Part shown: positions 8,944-17,572 of the stretch, piece after piece
How positions within the stretch are numbered: position 1 is the stretch's first letter
How the letters are laid out: each line of letters starts with the position of its first letter
NCBI GenBank assembly: GCA_016215155.1
Contig: JACRLQ010000023.1
Location: forward strand, 1 to 60,411
Source of the DNA: Nitrospirota bacterium
GTDB lineage: Bacteria; Nitrospirota; Thermodesulfovibrionia; Thermodesulfovibrionales; UBA6898
Direction of reading: 5' to 3'
DNA: 60,411 bases
Notes under the pieces: generated by a model
What the model was told of the DNA's origin: nothing
What the model saw: only the letters and a program-made list of their open reading frames with translations
The model's database searches: none
Program-made: the position numbers and the translations under genes

Positions 8944-9533
8944 ATAAATTCATCCTTGCCATAACGGGCGCAACCGGACCGCTCCTGGGATTGAGGGTTT
9001 TAAAGGAACTCTCGAAAAAGGCCGAGGTCCATGTACTGATATCCGGCCAGTCCTTCTCGATAATAAGAGACGAGACAGGGCATGATTTTAGCGGAGAAAG
9101 CGAAGAAGAGGTCCGCGTGAAGCTTGCGGCCTATACCGGCACGAAAGACATTTATTTTCATTCCGAGCATAATTTCGAGGCGCCGGTCGCGAGCGGTTCC
9201 TTCAAGACCGAGGGAATGTTCGTCGTGCCCTGCTCGATGAAGACCCTCGCCGGTATTTCTCACGGTTATTCAAACACACTCGTTGAACGCGCTGCTGACG
9301 TGACGATAAAAGAGGGCAGGAAGCTGGTCATCTGTCCGAGGGAGATGCCCTTCAGCCAGATCCACCTGGAAAACATGCTGGCGCTGGCCCGCATCGGCGT
9401 TAAAATAGCCCCGCCCGTAATAGGTTTCTACCATAGACCTGCCGACCTCGACGGGATGATGGATTTTATAGCGGGCAGGATATTGGACGCCCTCGGCGTG
9501 GAACATGACTTATACCGGAGATGGGGCTCATAA
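8940..9533 (+). CDS. ubiX: UbiX-family flavin prenyltransferase
   Basis: Makes the prenylated FMN cofactor used by UbiD-type decarboxylases. The 197-residue protein shows the flavin-binding opening LAITGATGPLLGLRVL, the PCSMKTLAGISHGYSNTLV segment and the REMPFSQIHLENMLAL region with downstream PPVIGFYHRP. Length is normal. It overlaps ubiA by four bases, so the pair is translationally coupled. No ubiD lies in the window. Confidence 0.95.
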   Translation: MNKFILAITGATGPLLGLRVLKELSKKAEVHVLISGQSFSIIRDETGHDFSGESEEEVRVKLAAYTGTKDIYFHSEHNFEAPVASGSFKTEGMFVVPCSMKTLAGISHGYSNTLVERAADVTIKEGRKLVICPREMPFSQIHLENMLALARIGVKIAPPVIGFYHRPADLDGMMDFIAGRILDALGVEHDLYRRWGS

Positions 9534-9583
9534 ATCCGGGCTGGATTATGATTTATCTCATATACATATCATCTTTTTCAGGC

Positions 9584-9589
9584 TAAACT
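9584..9589 (+). promoter_or_regulatory. Possible -10 element for a leaderless start
   Basis: TAAACT (TANNNT) lies exactly six bases before the ATG at 9596 and no Shine-Dalgarno sequence intervenes. The same spacing is seen at the penicillin-binding protein gene (13260-13265). No good -35 is visible here. Confidence 0.25.
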
Positions 9590-9595
9590 ATAGAC

Positions 9596-9850
9596 ATGTT
9601 TAAGGAAGGTTGTCCAGGAAGCGCAGAGATAAGGAGCCCGTATCCAGAGGATATAGAGTGCTTCTGGTGCTCTAAAAGGAACGAGATCTGGTCGGACGAG
9701 GTCGAGATCGACTGCAAGGGATGCGGCAAGAAGATAACCCGGGACCCGGCCCCGACCTGCCTTGAATGGTGTCCGGCTGCGAAGGAATGTGTCGGGGCCG
9801 AAAAGTACGAGAGGTTCATGAGGGCCCGCAACAGAGGGGGTATTAAATAA
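9596..9850 (+). CDS. Small Cys-rich zinc-ribbon-like protein
   Basis: 84 residues with eight Cys: Cys6 in CPG, CxxC at 22/25, CxxC at 40/43, and Cys55, Cys59, Cys65 in the tail. The order CPG - ED(I).C..C - DC.GCGK - C..WC..A..C matches a family of small metal-binding proteins of anaerobes that are often encoded next to HD phosphohydrolases and inherit that name; here there is no such neighbour. Probably binds zinc or an Fe-S cluster. Function unknown. A bidirectional terminator follows. Confidence 0.7.
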   Translation: MFKEGCPGSAEIRSPYPEDIECFWCSKRNEIWSDEVEIDCKGCGKKITRDPAPTCLEWCPAAKECVGAEKYERFMRARNRGGIK

Positions 9851-9890
9851 GAGGTTTAGAGATATGATTTGCGCTGAAAATTGTGTCAAT

Positions 9891-9922
9891 AAAAAAGCCC
9901 CTCCTTTTGAAGGGGCTTTTTT
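9891..9922. terminator. Bidirectional terminator
   Basis: AGCCCCT (9896-9902) pairs with AGGGGCT (9911-9917), extended by A-run/T-run pairing on both sides, so it can end transcripts from either side. It separates the converging Cys-rich protein gene and the cold-shock gene. Confidence 0.85.
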
Positions 9923-9965
9923 ATGCGGGGAAATAGTAAGTTTTTTTGGAATAGGATGACCCTGT

Positions 9966-10166
9966 TTACGCCTTTGCGACCTTTACGGCCTTTGGACCTT
10001 TCGGGCCGTCTTCGACCTCAAAAGTAACAGCCTGGCCTTCGCCGAGGGTCTTGAAGCCGGATGATTCGATCTCGGAATAATGGACGAAGACATCGCCGCC
10101 GTCCTCCTTTGTGATAAAACCAAATCCCTTGGCCTCGTTGAACCACTTCACTGTGCCTTTCTGCAT
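9966..10166 (-). CDS. Cold-shock domain protein
   Basis: A 66-residue single cold-shock domain binding single-stranded RNA/DNA. RNP1 reads KGFGFI and RNP2 reads VFVHY, with the opening [11 protein letters not shown] and the usual C-terminal GPKAVKV. GAGGAGGAG precedes the ATG. Monocistronic, with terminators on both sides. Confidence 0.95.
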   Translation of the reverse strand: MQKGTVKWFNEAKGFGFITKEDGGDVFVHYSEIESSGFKTLGEGQAVTFEVEDGPKGPKAVKVAKA

Positions 10167-10216
10167 ACTGCTCCTCCTCTAAAGATAATTTGAATATTTT
10201 TCAGAGCCCCGGCAAT

Positions 10217-10248
10217 AAAAAAACCGCAAAGCCTAGAGTCTTTGCGGT
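10217..10248 (-). terminator. Rho-independent terminator of the propeller/beta-helix gene
   Basis: ACCGCAAAG (10223-10231) pairs perfectly with CTTTGCGGT (10240-10248); on the minus strand the stem runs into a T7 tract. It lies 124 bp past the stop at 10372 and insulates the cold-shock gene. Confidence 0.8.
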
Positions 10249-10371
10249 CGGTTTTTACTACAAAAACTTCTGAAACTGTTTTTTTATATCATACCCGTTG
10301 AAAAAAATCAACAGCATCGGGCCAGCTTACGATCTCAGCTTTGTAAATATCCAGGCCGGATGCGATGAGAT

Positions 10372-12963
10372 TTACTCTATGGTCATCCCGTCTATGATCA
10401 ACGCACATGTCCCGGTAATCGTAAATGGCCCTCTGACGGTGGACATAGATGCGATGGTCCTTACTGTGCCGCTACTCCATCCTCCCGAGAGCCTGGGGAC
10501 TACGTTTCCGATATCGTTGCAGGTTATGCCGCCGGACTCTACATATGCGCCGTACTGGACTTTTATCGTATCGGTATTGAGAATCGCCGCATCAAAGAGC
10601 GCGCCGGATATCGTCCCGTCGTTCTCCTGTAAAAGGTTGTTTTTGTAGAGCCAGATATTGCTTGTAACGAAGGTGACCTCTATATCTTTATCACCGGTCA
10701 CATCTTTGAACGTGTACTTCGATGTCGGATCGACGACAACCCAAAACGCTGAGCCGGAAGAATGTACACGGACGTCGGAAATATGATAATAGTTTGGGAA
10801 AAGATTAATCGGGGTCATTGTGCAGATGGAATCCCCGCCATAGGGCACCGGATTTACAGCGCATGTTATGCCGCCTCCGGTGTCGTACTTGACCGTGGCG
10901 TTGATGAAGGAGGTGGGGTCGCCCGGGCCATGTTCGTAGGCGCCGATGTCGGAGCCGGTTCCCTGTGGTCTGGTCATCCCCCTCTGGTCGTTGGGCAGGA
11001 CATTGTTCGGATCGCCCGCGTCAAGGGCAGGGCTTCCGGCAAGGAGCGCCATCGTCAGGGTCGGTCCGCCGTGGTCTGCCAGAGGACCAAGCAGAGGGTC
11101 GGTATTTACGAGGTCGCCAGTGGCGGTGAAGCCGCATTCATTTGTGCTGTCAAGGTTGTGTCCGCCGGATATCAATGCGCCCCCGCCCACTATTGAGCAG
11201 TTCAATGCCGAGGGGGAAGGGCCTGCGATAATGGTGTCACTTGCGTTGACAATGGCGTCTTCTCCCTGAACCTGCAGATTGGCGCTTCGCCCATTTATTG
11301 ACACGATGTTCGAGGCAATAGTGACGTTCTTTAGAGTAGTGGTGTCACCCAGCAAAAAAAGTCCGGCAGCCCAGGCAGCAGAGTTTCCGCTTATAGTCGA
11401 ATTGGCCAGATTAAGGGGGCCCTGAGTTAATATTCCCGCACCTGCATTGCTTGCCTCATTTCCGTTTATGGTGCTGCCTGTTACGTTCACAGCTATACCA
11501 GACATCACTCTGAGTCCGCCGCCCTCAGTGGCAATATTATTGCTTATTGTGCTGTCGGAGAGGTTCAGCGTGCCGCCGGCAACAAGTATCCCTCCGCCCA
11601 CCGAAGTTGCCTCATTTTCTGTAACAACAGAGTTTGAGAGATTCAATGTTACATGTTGAAGCAGAATCCCGCCTCCAATATTTGAGGGATAAGCGCCGCT
11701 TGCCAAACCGTCACTTATAGTAAGACCTGAAATATTCACCGTCCCCCACGATTCCCCATCAACATAAATGACTCTGCTTGCGCCTCCGCCGCTTATCGTG
11801 AGATTCGATGGACCCGGTCCGTTGATCGTCAGGCTTTTATCGATGAAAAGCTCGCCGCTTGATAATGTAATCGTGCCGGTGGCGCTGACGTCGATTATGT
11901 TGCCTGCCGCCGCGTTAGCAATTGTCTGTCTCAGAGAGCCCGGTCCGCTGTCGTTTGTGTTGTTGACCGTAAAAGTGGCGTCAGGCCTGAAATGGCCTAT
12001 TTTGTTTTCGCCGGCATTGGTAAACCATATGTCTCCGTCCGGTCCCGCTGTAATGCCGTACGGCCAGCTTCCGGCAGTCGGCAGGGCGTACTCCTTTATG
12101 ACCCCTGACGTTGTTATGCGGCCTATCTTGTTTCCGCCATTTTCCGTAAACCAGACGTTACCGTCGGGCCCGGCCGTGATGCTCAATGGTCCACTTGATG
12201 CTGTCGGGATCGTAAACTCGGTAATGACCCCTGACGTTGTTATGCGGCCTATCTTGTTTCCTGCGTACTCCGTAAACCAGAGGTTACCATCCGGTCCCGC
12301 CGTGATGCCAAATGGTTCGCTTGCTGTGGTCGGGATTGCAGTCACCCAAAAACTCCCAGCAGTTGTTATACGGCCGATTTTGTATCCGCTGGCCAACGTA
12401 AACCAGAGACTTCCGTCCAATCCCGCTGCGATGCCCAAAGGCGCGCCTCCAGAAATCATTGGATTGGTAAACTCGGTAATGACCCCCGCAGTCGTTATGC
12501 GGCCTATCTTGTTTCCTGCGTACTCCGTAAACCAGAGGTTTCCATCAGGCCCTGCCGTGATGTCCACCGGTACGCTTGAGGCGGTCGGGACGGCAAACTC
12601 GGTAATCACACCCGCAGTTGTGATGCGGCCTATCTTGTTTCCCGTCTCCTCCGTAAACCAGAGGTTTCCGTCCGGCCCCGCCGATATGCCGGAGGGCACA
12701 CTTGAGGCGGTCGGGATCGTGTACTCTGTGATGACCCCTGCAGTCGTTATGCGGCCTATCTTGTTTCCGTCTCTCTCCGTAAACCAAAGGTTACCGTCCG
12801 GCCCCGCCGTGATGTCCGAGGGTACACTTGAGGCGGTCGGGACCGTGTACTCCGTGATAGTTACAGCGCAGTAAGACGACACCGGGACAAAGGCGTACAT
12901 CAGCGCCATGAATAAAATCCACATGCTGCTCAAAAACCTTTGGACGAAGTGCTCGGATCTCAT
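10372..12963 (-). CDS. Secreted Vgb-like seven-bladed propeller / beta-helix protein
   Basis: Start chosen at ATG 12963, six bases after GGGAGG; the ATG at 12984 would place that ribosome site inside the gene. About 863 residues. An N-terminal signal peptide (to ~residue 33) precedes seven 42-residue repeats of the form GPDGNLWFTE..GNKIGRITT, as in virginiamycin B lyase (streptogramin lyase) propellers, so one complete seven-bladed ring. Then comes a CSLREA-like segment (DSGPGSLRQTIANA) opening a right-handed beta-helix with NLS.S.I..N repeats, and a ~170-residue C-terminal region with scattered Cys. Lyase catalysis is not implied; an exported binding or surface protein is the safer reading. 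No sorting signal recognised. Confidence 0.8.
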   Translation of the reverse strand: MRSEHFVQRFLSSMWILFMALMYAFVPVSSYCAVTITEYTVPTASSVPSDITAGPDGNLWFTERDGNKIGRITTAGVITEYTIPTASSVPSGISAGPDGNLWFTEETGNKIGRITTAGVITEFAVPTASSVPVDITAGPDGNLWFTEYAGNKIGRITTAGVITEFTNPMISGGAPLGIAAGLDGSLWFTLASGYKIGRITTAGSFWVTAIPTTASEPFGITAGPDGNLWFTEYAGNKIGRITTSGVITEFTIPTASSGPLSITAGPDGNVWFTENGGNKIGRITTSGVIKEYALPTAGSWPYGITAGPDGDIWFTNAGENKIGHFRPDATFTVNNTNDSGPGSLRQTIANAAAGNIIDVSATGTITLSSGELFIDKSLTINGPGPSNLTISGGGASRVIYVDGESWGTVNISGLTISDGLASGAYPSNIGGGILLQHVTLNLSNSVVTENEATSVGGGILVAGGTLNLSDSTISNNIATEGGGLRVMSGIAVNVTGSTINGNEASNAGAGILTQGPLNLANSTISGNSAAWAAGLFLLGDTTTLKNVTIASNIVSINGRSANLQVQGEDAIVNASDTIIAGPSPSALNCSIVGGGALISGGHNLDSTNECGFTATGDLVNTDPLLGPLADHGGPTLTMALLAGSPALDAGDPNNVLPNDQRGMTRPQGTGSDIGAYEHGPGDPTSFINATVKYDTGGGITCAVNPVPYGGDSICTMTPINLFPNYYHISDVRVHSSGSAFWVVVDPTSKYTFKDVTGDKDIEVTFVTSNIWLYKNNLLQENDGTISGALFDAAILNTDTIKVQYGAYVESGGITCNDIGNVVPRLSGGWSSGTVRTIASMSTVRGPFTITGTCALIIDGMTIE
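11974..12852 (-). repeat. Seven 126-bp tandem repeats
   Basis: Seven in-frame 42-codon units encoding the propeller blades. Units 1-3 and 5-6 are highly similar at DNA level, for example gcggcctatcttgtttcc recurring at 126-bp spacing, while unit 4 is the most diverged. Confidence 0.85.
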
Positions 12964-13271
12964 CGCGTTCCTCCCTTTACCCATCTGACGCGGGCATAAA
13001 ATTACTGCCGATATTTTAGGGTGCGGATACCAACTGATTCGGAAAAGATGTAAGGTTTTATTCGCGGAATTTTCCGCGCAGCCGCGGGATGCCGGGTCTC
13101 AGCGAACTGGGAATTCCGATCGTCCACTGACTATAATATACCGGTGTCGTGTCAACAATCAACCCAAATCCCGATATAATTACTGTGCAATGCGGTTAAT
13201 TCGCAGCTTAGGAACAACTCCATATCTGCCCTTATTCTTGTGCTGTAAGCGATCTGCTGTATAATAACTAC
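12964..13271. other. Intergenic region between divergent genes
   Basis: This 308-bp spacer holds a 16-bp near-palindrome at 13063-13078 (CGCGGAA-TT-TTCCGCG), which could be an operator or a hairpin without a T-run, and the PBP promoter at its right end. No ORF or RNA gene is recognised. Confidence 0.5.
13238..13265 (+). promoter_or_regulatory. Promoter of the PBP gene, predicted leaderless
   Basis: TTGTGC (13238-13243), a 16-bp spacer and a perfect TATAAT (13260-13265) end only six bases before the ATG at 13272. The expected transcription start falls on the start codon, and no Shine-Dalgarno sequence exists, so a leaderless mRNA is inferred. Confidence 0.55.
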
Positions 13272-15086
13272 ATGTCCAACCTCGACCAGGAACTCCGGGA
13301 GGCACGGAGGAAGTCCGGAAGAATGAAAATCGTCGTTTATCTTGCCGTCTCGTGCGCCCTTGCCGGCAGTCTGGCGGGGTTTATTTACTGGATGACGCTG
13401 GACCTGCCCAGGGTCAATTCGATCGAGGAATACGTGCCTGTGGAGTCTTCGAAGGTATATTCAGGCGATAGAAAACTTCTGGCGGAGTTTTATATCGAGC
13501 GCAGGACCTTTGTGCCTCATTTCAAAATTCCCGATCACGTCAAAAAGGCCTTCATCGCTATCGAAGACTCGCGGTTCTACCAGCATCCGGGGGTGGATTT
13601 CATAGGCACGGCGAGGGCGCTGATCCATGATATCAGGGTGGGCGGCATGGTCCAGGGAGGAAGCACGATAACCCAGCAGCTGGCGAAGATGCTTTTTCTC
13701 ACTCCCGAGAAGTCTCTCTCCAGAAAGATCAAGGAAGCTGTAATATCACTTCAGATAGAAAAACGCTATACAAAGGACGAGATACTCGGAATATACCTGA
13801 ACCAGACCTATTTCGGCGCCAGGGCCTACGGCATAGAGGCCGCATCCCAGACCTACTTCGGGAAATCCGTTTCCGATCTTACGGTCGGAGAGGCCGCAAT
13901 GCTGGCCTCGCTTCCAAAGGCGCCTTCTCAGTATTCCCCCTTCAGAAACCCGGAAAAGGCCAGGGAGAGGCGCACTGTCGTTCTTACTGCCATGCTCAGG
14001 CAAAAATTCATAGGCCAGGACCAGTATAAAGAAGCCGTTGCTGAGGGCGTACCCGTCAAACCGAACTTCAGGAAATATGAAGCCCCTTATTTTGTGGAGA
14101 TACTCAGACAGAAACTGGAAAGCAAATTGGGACCCGAACTTTACACCTCCGGGTTCAGGATCTATACCACGGTTGATTCCCGCTTGCAGCATATCGCGGA
14201 GGCTGCGCTTGAAAAGGGCCTGAAGGTCATTGAAAAGAGGGTGAAACCAGGTCTCCAGGCCTCATTTTTGGCGGTTGACATCAGGACGGGCCATATCAAG
14301 GCTATGGTGGGAGGGTCCGATTTCTGGGAAAACCAGTTCAACCGGGCGACACAGGCCCTACGTCAGCCCGGGTCCGCCTTCAAGCCTTTTGTGTATGTCG
14401 CGGCGCTTGAGGAAGGCATGACCTCTGAGGACCTGATTTCCGATACGCCCATGTCCTTTAAGGGCGCACGCCCGGGGCAGATATGGTCGCCCAAAAACTA
14501 CGACGGTAAATACAGCGGAAACGTCACCCTCAAGACCGCGCTTGCGCGTTCCTTAAACGCCGCTACCGTGCGGTTGACCGCCAGGGTCGGGCTCGAAAAT
14601 GTTATTTCAACGGCCAAAAAGCTCGGCATAAAAAGTGAACTGCAGCCCTATATGCCCCTGGCCCTCGGCGCCTCGGATGTCACGCTGATCGAAATGGTGA
14701 AGGCATATTCATCCTTTTCAAACGGAAAACAGCCTGAACTGATCTACTATGACAGGATAGAAAAGAGGGACGGAGTTATTGTGGAGGAGATTTACCCGAA
14801 ACTGACGGAAATGCTGGATGAAAATGTTGTCGCCGAACTCAAGCAGATGCTCAGGGCGGTTGTGAAGGAAGGCACGGCGGTCCGGGCAAAATCAGTCGGA
14901 CGGGAGGTCTTTGGCAAGACAGGCACGACCAATGACTACACCGACGCCTGGTTCATAGGTTCCGATGATACTATCGTTGCCGGGGTCTGGGTAGGGAGGG
15001 ACAACCACAAGCCAATCGGGCCACGCGAGACAGGAGCATCAGCGGCCCTGCCGATCTGGATTGAATTCATGAAGGAGGCGGAATAA
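13272..15086 (+). CDS. Class A penicillin-binding protein (glycosyltransferase/transpeptidase)
   Basis: Polymerises and crosslinks peptidoglycan at the inner membrane. 604 residues: one TM helix at ~20-42; a GT51 domain with the catalytic Glu in IAIEDSRFYQHPG, then GGSTITQQLAK and the RKIKEAVISLQIEK helix; then a transpeptidase with SAFK (nucleophile Ser in RQPGSAFKPF), SLN in ARSLNAATV and KTGTTND. It is shorter than E. coli PBP1a (no OB-like insertion), in the range of compact PBP1 forms. Promoter is immediately upstream and a bidirectional terminator follows. Confidence 0.95.
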   Translation: MSNLDQELREARRKSGRMKIVVYLAVSCALAGSLAGFIYWMTLDLPRVNSIEEYVPVESSKVYSGDRKLLAEFYIERRTFVPHFKIPDHVKKAFIAIEDSRFYQHPGVDFIGTARALIHDIRVGGMVQGGSTITQQLAKMLFLTPEKSLSRKIKEAVISLQIEKRYTKDEILGIYLNQTYFGARAYGIEAASQTYFGKSVSDLTVGEAAMLASLPKAPSQYSPFRNPEKARERRTVVLTAMLRQKFIGQDQYKEAVAEGVPVKPNFRKYEAPYFVEILRQKLESKLGPELYTSGFRIYTTVDSRLQHIAEAALEKGLKVIEKRVKPGLQASFLAVDIRTGHIKAMVGGSDFWENQFNRATQALRQPGSAFKPFVYVAALEEGMTSEDLISDTPMSFKGARPGQIWSPKNYDGKYSGNVTLKTALARSLNAATVRLTARVGLENVISTAKKLGIKSELQPYMPLALGASDVTLIEMVKAYSSFSNGKQPELIYYDRIEKRDGVIVEEIYPKLTEMLDENVVAELKQMLRAVVKEGTAVRAKSVGREVFGKTGTTNDYTDAWFIGSDDTIVAGVWVGRDNHKPIGPRETGASAALPIWIEFMKEAE

Positions 15087-15127
15087 AAAAGAACGCATGC
15101 CCTGACTGAGGCATGCGTTCTTTTTTT
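15084..15127. terminator. Bidirectional terminator
   Basis: GAACGCATGCC (15091-15101) pairs with GGCATGCGTTC (15110-15120), flanked by A6 on the left and T7 on the right. It separates the converging PBP and PpiC genes. Confidence 0.9.
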
Positions 15128-15145
15128 ACAGCCGGGGAAAAATAT

Positions 15146-16120
15146 TTATTTTGTTTTAGATTTTGGTTCTTCTGTCGGCTTGGCCTCTTCCTTTTTTTGA
15201 GGTTCTTCTTTCTTTTTCGGAGTTTCTTTGGTCTCAGCCGGTTTCTCTCCCGTTGGTTTATCAGTGGTTTCTTTGAGCTTCGCCAGGGCCTCTTTCTTTA
15301 TCTCGACAGGATAGGACGATCTGAGGCCGTCAACATATTTATCGAAGGTCTCTTTCTGTCTTTCTCCTGCGAGCCTCTGTGAAATCAGGTCCTTTATCCG
15401 CTCGAATTCTATGACCGGTCCGGCCTTTTTATCGGTTACTTTGATAATATGAAAGCCGAAGTTGGTTTTGACCGGCCCGCTTATATCATTTTTCTTCAGG
15501 CCCGCTGCGGCCTTTTCGAATTCGGGCACCATCTGCCCCTTCGAGAAAAATCCGAGGTCTCCCCCGTTTTTACCCGAGGCCTTGTCGATCGATTCCTTTT
15601 TGGCAAGCTCCTCAAATTTTTCGCCTTTTTTTAGACGCGCCTCAATTTTTGAGGCCTCCTCCGCGGTTTTAACCAGGATATGGCTGGCTCTGATCTGGGT
15701 CGCCGTCGCAAAATCCTCTTTATGTTTGTCATAATACTCTCTGGCTTCCTGGTCGGACACCTTTGCCTTTGACATGATCTCCTTTTCGAGGAGCTCCGAT
15801 ACGAGCGTGAGTTTCTTGAAATCTTCTACTTTTTTTGCGAAATCGGGATTTTTGTCGATCCCTTTTTTGAGGGCCTCCTGATAGAGCATCTCTTTTTTCA
15901 CGAGTTCGTCAAGGAACTTTTCCTTGCCCTTTTCATCTTCAAAGATCTGCTGCGCGTAGTCCGGCAGAGACTTTAGTTCCCTCTCGAGGTCAGCATCCGT
16001 AATGACGGCGCCGCCGACCTTCGCAAGCATTGTTCCCTGCTGCTGTCTGGTATCGGCGGTTTTTTTGCCGCATGACGCAAGGGCGGCAAGAATAAAGACA
16101 ACTGCGAAGATTCTTTTCAT
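15146..16120 (-). CDS. PpiC/SurA-type peptidyl-prolyl isomerase lipoprotein
   Basis: 324 residues; lipobox LASC at Cys17 places it as a lipoprotein. A SurA_N-like helical region (residues ~30-130) precedes a parvulin PpiC domain (~140-245) with RASHILVKT, GGDLGFFSKGQMVPEFE and TNFGFHIIKV, all typical. The C-terminal ~50 residues are Lys/Glu/Pro-rich and probably disordered. GGAGG precedes ATG 16120. Likely folds outer-membrane or secreted proteins in the periplasm. Single gene. Confidence 0.92.
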   Translation of the reverse strand: MKRIFAVVFILAALASCGKKTADTRQQQGTMLAKVGGAVITDADLERELKSLPDYAQQIFEDEKGKEKFLDELVKKEMLYQEALKKGIDKNPDFAKKVEDFKKLTLVSELLEKEIMSKAKVSDQEAREYYDKHKEDFATATQIRASHILVKTAEEASKIEARLKKGEKFEELAKKESIDKASGKNGGDLGFFSKGQMVPEFEKAAAGLKKNDISGPVKTNFGFHIIKVTDKKAGPVIEFERIKDLISQRLAGERQKETFDKYVDGLRSSYPVEIKKEALAKLKETTDKPTGEKPAETKETPKKKEEPQKKEEAKPTEEPKSKTK

Positions 16121-16240
16121 ATATGGTCCTCCGTGGAATTTTTTTTAAACGAAACGATCTACTTTTATAGCACATATCAGCGGGATTTGTAAGTAATTTT
16201 TGACATTGAAATATATTTTATGATAAATTTAAAAGTTGTC

Positions 16241-17527
16241 ATGAATACATTCGACATATCAAGGAAACTTTTCAAAAGAGCGGTCAGGGTCATCCCCGGC
16301 GGCGTCAACAGTCCTGTCCGCGCTTTCAGGGCGGTGGGAGGGAACCCGCTTTTTATAGAGCGCGCGAAGGGCTCCCGTATCTACGATGCGGACGGGAATT
16401 CCTACGTCGACTATGTGCTTTCATGGGGGCCGATGATTCTGGGGCATACCCATCCGGCGGTCATCAGGGCCATCAAAAAGGCGGCGGACAGGGGAACGAG
16501 CTTTGGCGCTCCTACGGCGCTCGAGATCGAACTTGCCGAGCTTGTTCTGAAGATCTATCCTTCGATGGATAAGGTGCGGATGGTCAACTCCGGCACCGAA
16601 GCAACAATGAGCGCGATCCGTGTCGCCCGGGGTTTTACCGGCAGGGACAAGATCATTAAGTTCGAAGGCTGCTATCACGGTCATGCGGACGGCCTTCTGG
16701 TGAAGGCGGGGTCGGGAGCGATGACTTTCGGACTTCCCGACAGCCCCGGTGTTCCAAAAGCTTACGCGCGCAATACGATCACTCTTCCTCACAATGATGT
16801 TGACGCGCTTAAAAAGATGATCGAGGGACAATGGCGTGATATAGCGTGCGTCATACTTGAACCGGTCGTGGGAAATATCGGGTGTGTTCTTCCCCAGCCG
16901 GGGTTCCTTGAGGCGGTGAGGAAACTTACCCGGAAAAACGGGATTGTTCTTATATTCGATGAGGTGATGACCGGCTTCCGCGTGGCCTTCGGCGGGGCAC
17001 AGGCGCACTACGGGATAAAACCCGACATGACCTGCCTGGGCAAGGTAATAGGGGGAGGGCTTCCTGTCGGGGCCTATGGCGGACGTAAGGAAATAATGGC
17101 GATGGTCTCTCCTGAGGGGCCTGTTTATCAGGCGGGCACGTTGTCCGGCAACCCGCTTGCGATGACGGCGGGGATCACTACGCTGAAAGAGCTGTCGAGG
17201 CCCGGCGTTTATAAAAAAATCGAAAAAAATTGCGTACAGCTGGAAAAAGGGCTGAGGGACGCTGCCAAACGTGCCGGCGTCAAGACACGGTTTTACAGGG
17301 CCGGGAGTATGTTCTGCACATATTTTACCGATGTGGACGTCCTTGACTATGAAACCGCGAAGACGGCCGACACGAAAAAATTCGGCGTCTTTTTCTCCGA
17401 GATGCTCCAAAGCGGTGTCAATATCGCGCCGTCCCAGTTTGAGGCGGGTTTTATGTCTCTTGCGCACTCTGAAAAAGATATCGATCATACCATCGCGTCC
17501 GCTTATAAAGCTCTCAAAAAAATATAA
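16241..17527 (+). CDS. hemL: Glutamate-1-semialdehyde 2,1-aminomutase
   Basis: PLP enzyme making 5-aminolevulinate in the C5 heme pathway, a supply that suits the many c-type cytochromes here. Marks: [51 protein letters not shown] and the PLP Lys in [14 protein letters not shown]. The ATG at 16241 gives the usual N-terminus (429 codons); the upstream ATG 16220 adds seven residues. A TTGACA box lies at 16200-16205 but no convincing -10 at good spacing, and no Shine-Dalgarno sequence is visible. Confidence 0.96.
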   Translation: MNTFDISRKLFKRAVRVIPGGVNSPVRAFRAVGGNPLFIERAKGSRIYDADGNSYVDYVLSWGPMILGHTHPAVIRAIKKAADRGTSFGAPTALEIELAELVLKIYPSMDKVRMVNSGTEATMSAIRVARGFTGRDKIIKFEGCYHGHADGLLVKAGSGAMTFGLPDSPGVPKAYARNTITLPHNDVDALKKMIEGQWRDIACVILEPVVGNIGCVLPQPGFLEAVRKLTRKNGIVLIFDEVMTGFRVAFGGAQAHYGIKPDMTCLGKVIGGGLPVGAYGGRKEIMAMVSPEGPVYQAGTLSGNPLAMTAGITTLKELSRPGVYKKIEKNCVQLEKGLRDAAKRAGVKTRFYRAGSMFCTYFTDVDVLDYETAKTADTKKFGVFFSEMLQSGVNIAPSQFEAGFMSLAHSEKDIDHTIASAYKALKKI

Positions 17528-17572
17528 AAATAAATAAATGAGAAATTCGTACTGTGTTACGGGAGGTTTTTG

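Noticed and set aside
11768-12874. 368-codon plus-strand frame opposite the propeller gene
   Set aside because: Antisense to the seven repeats; its apparent repeats mirror the blade DNA and it has no ribosome site.
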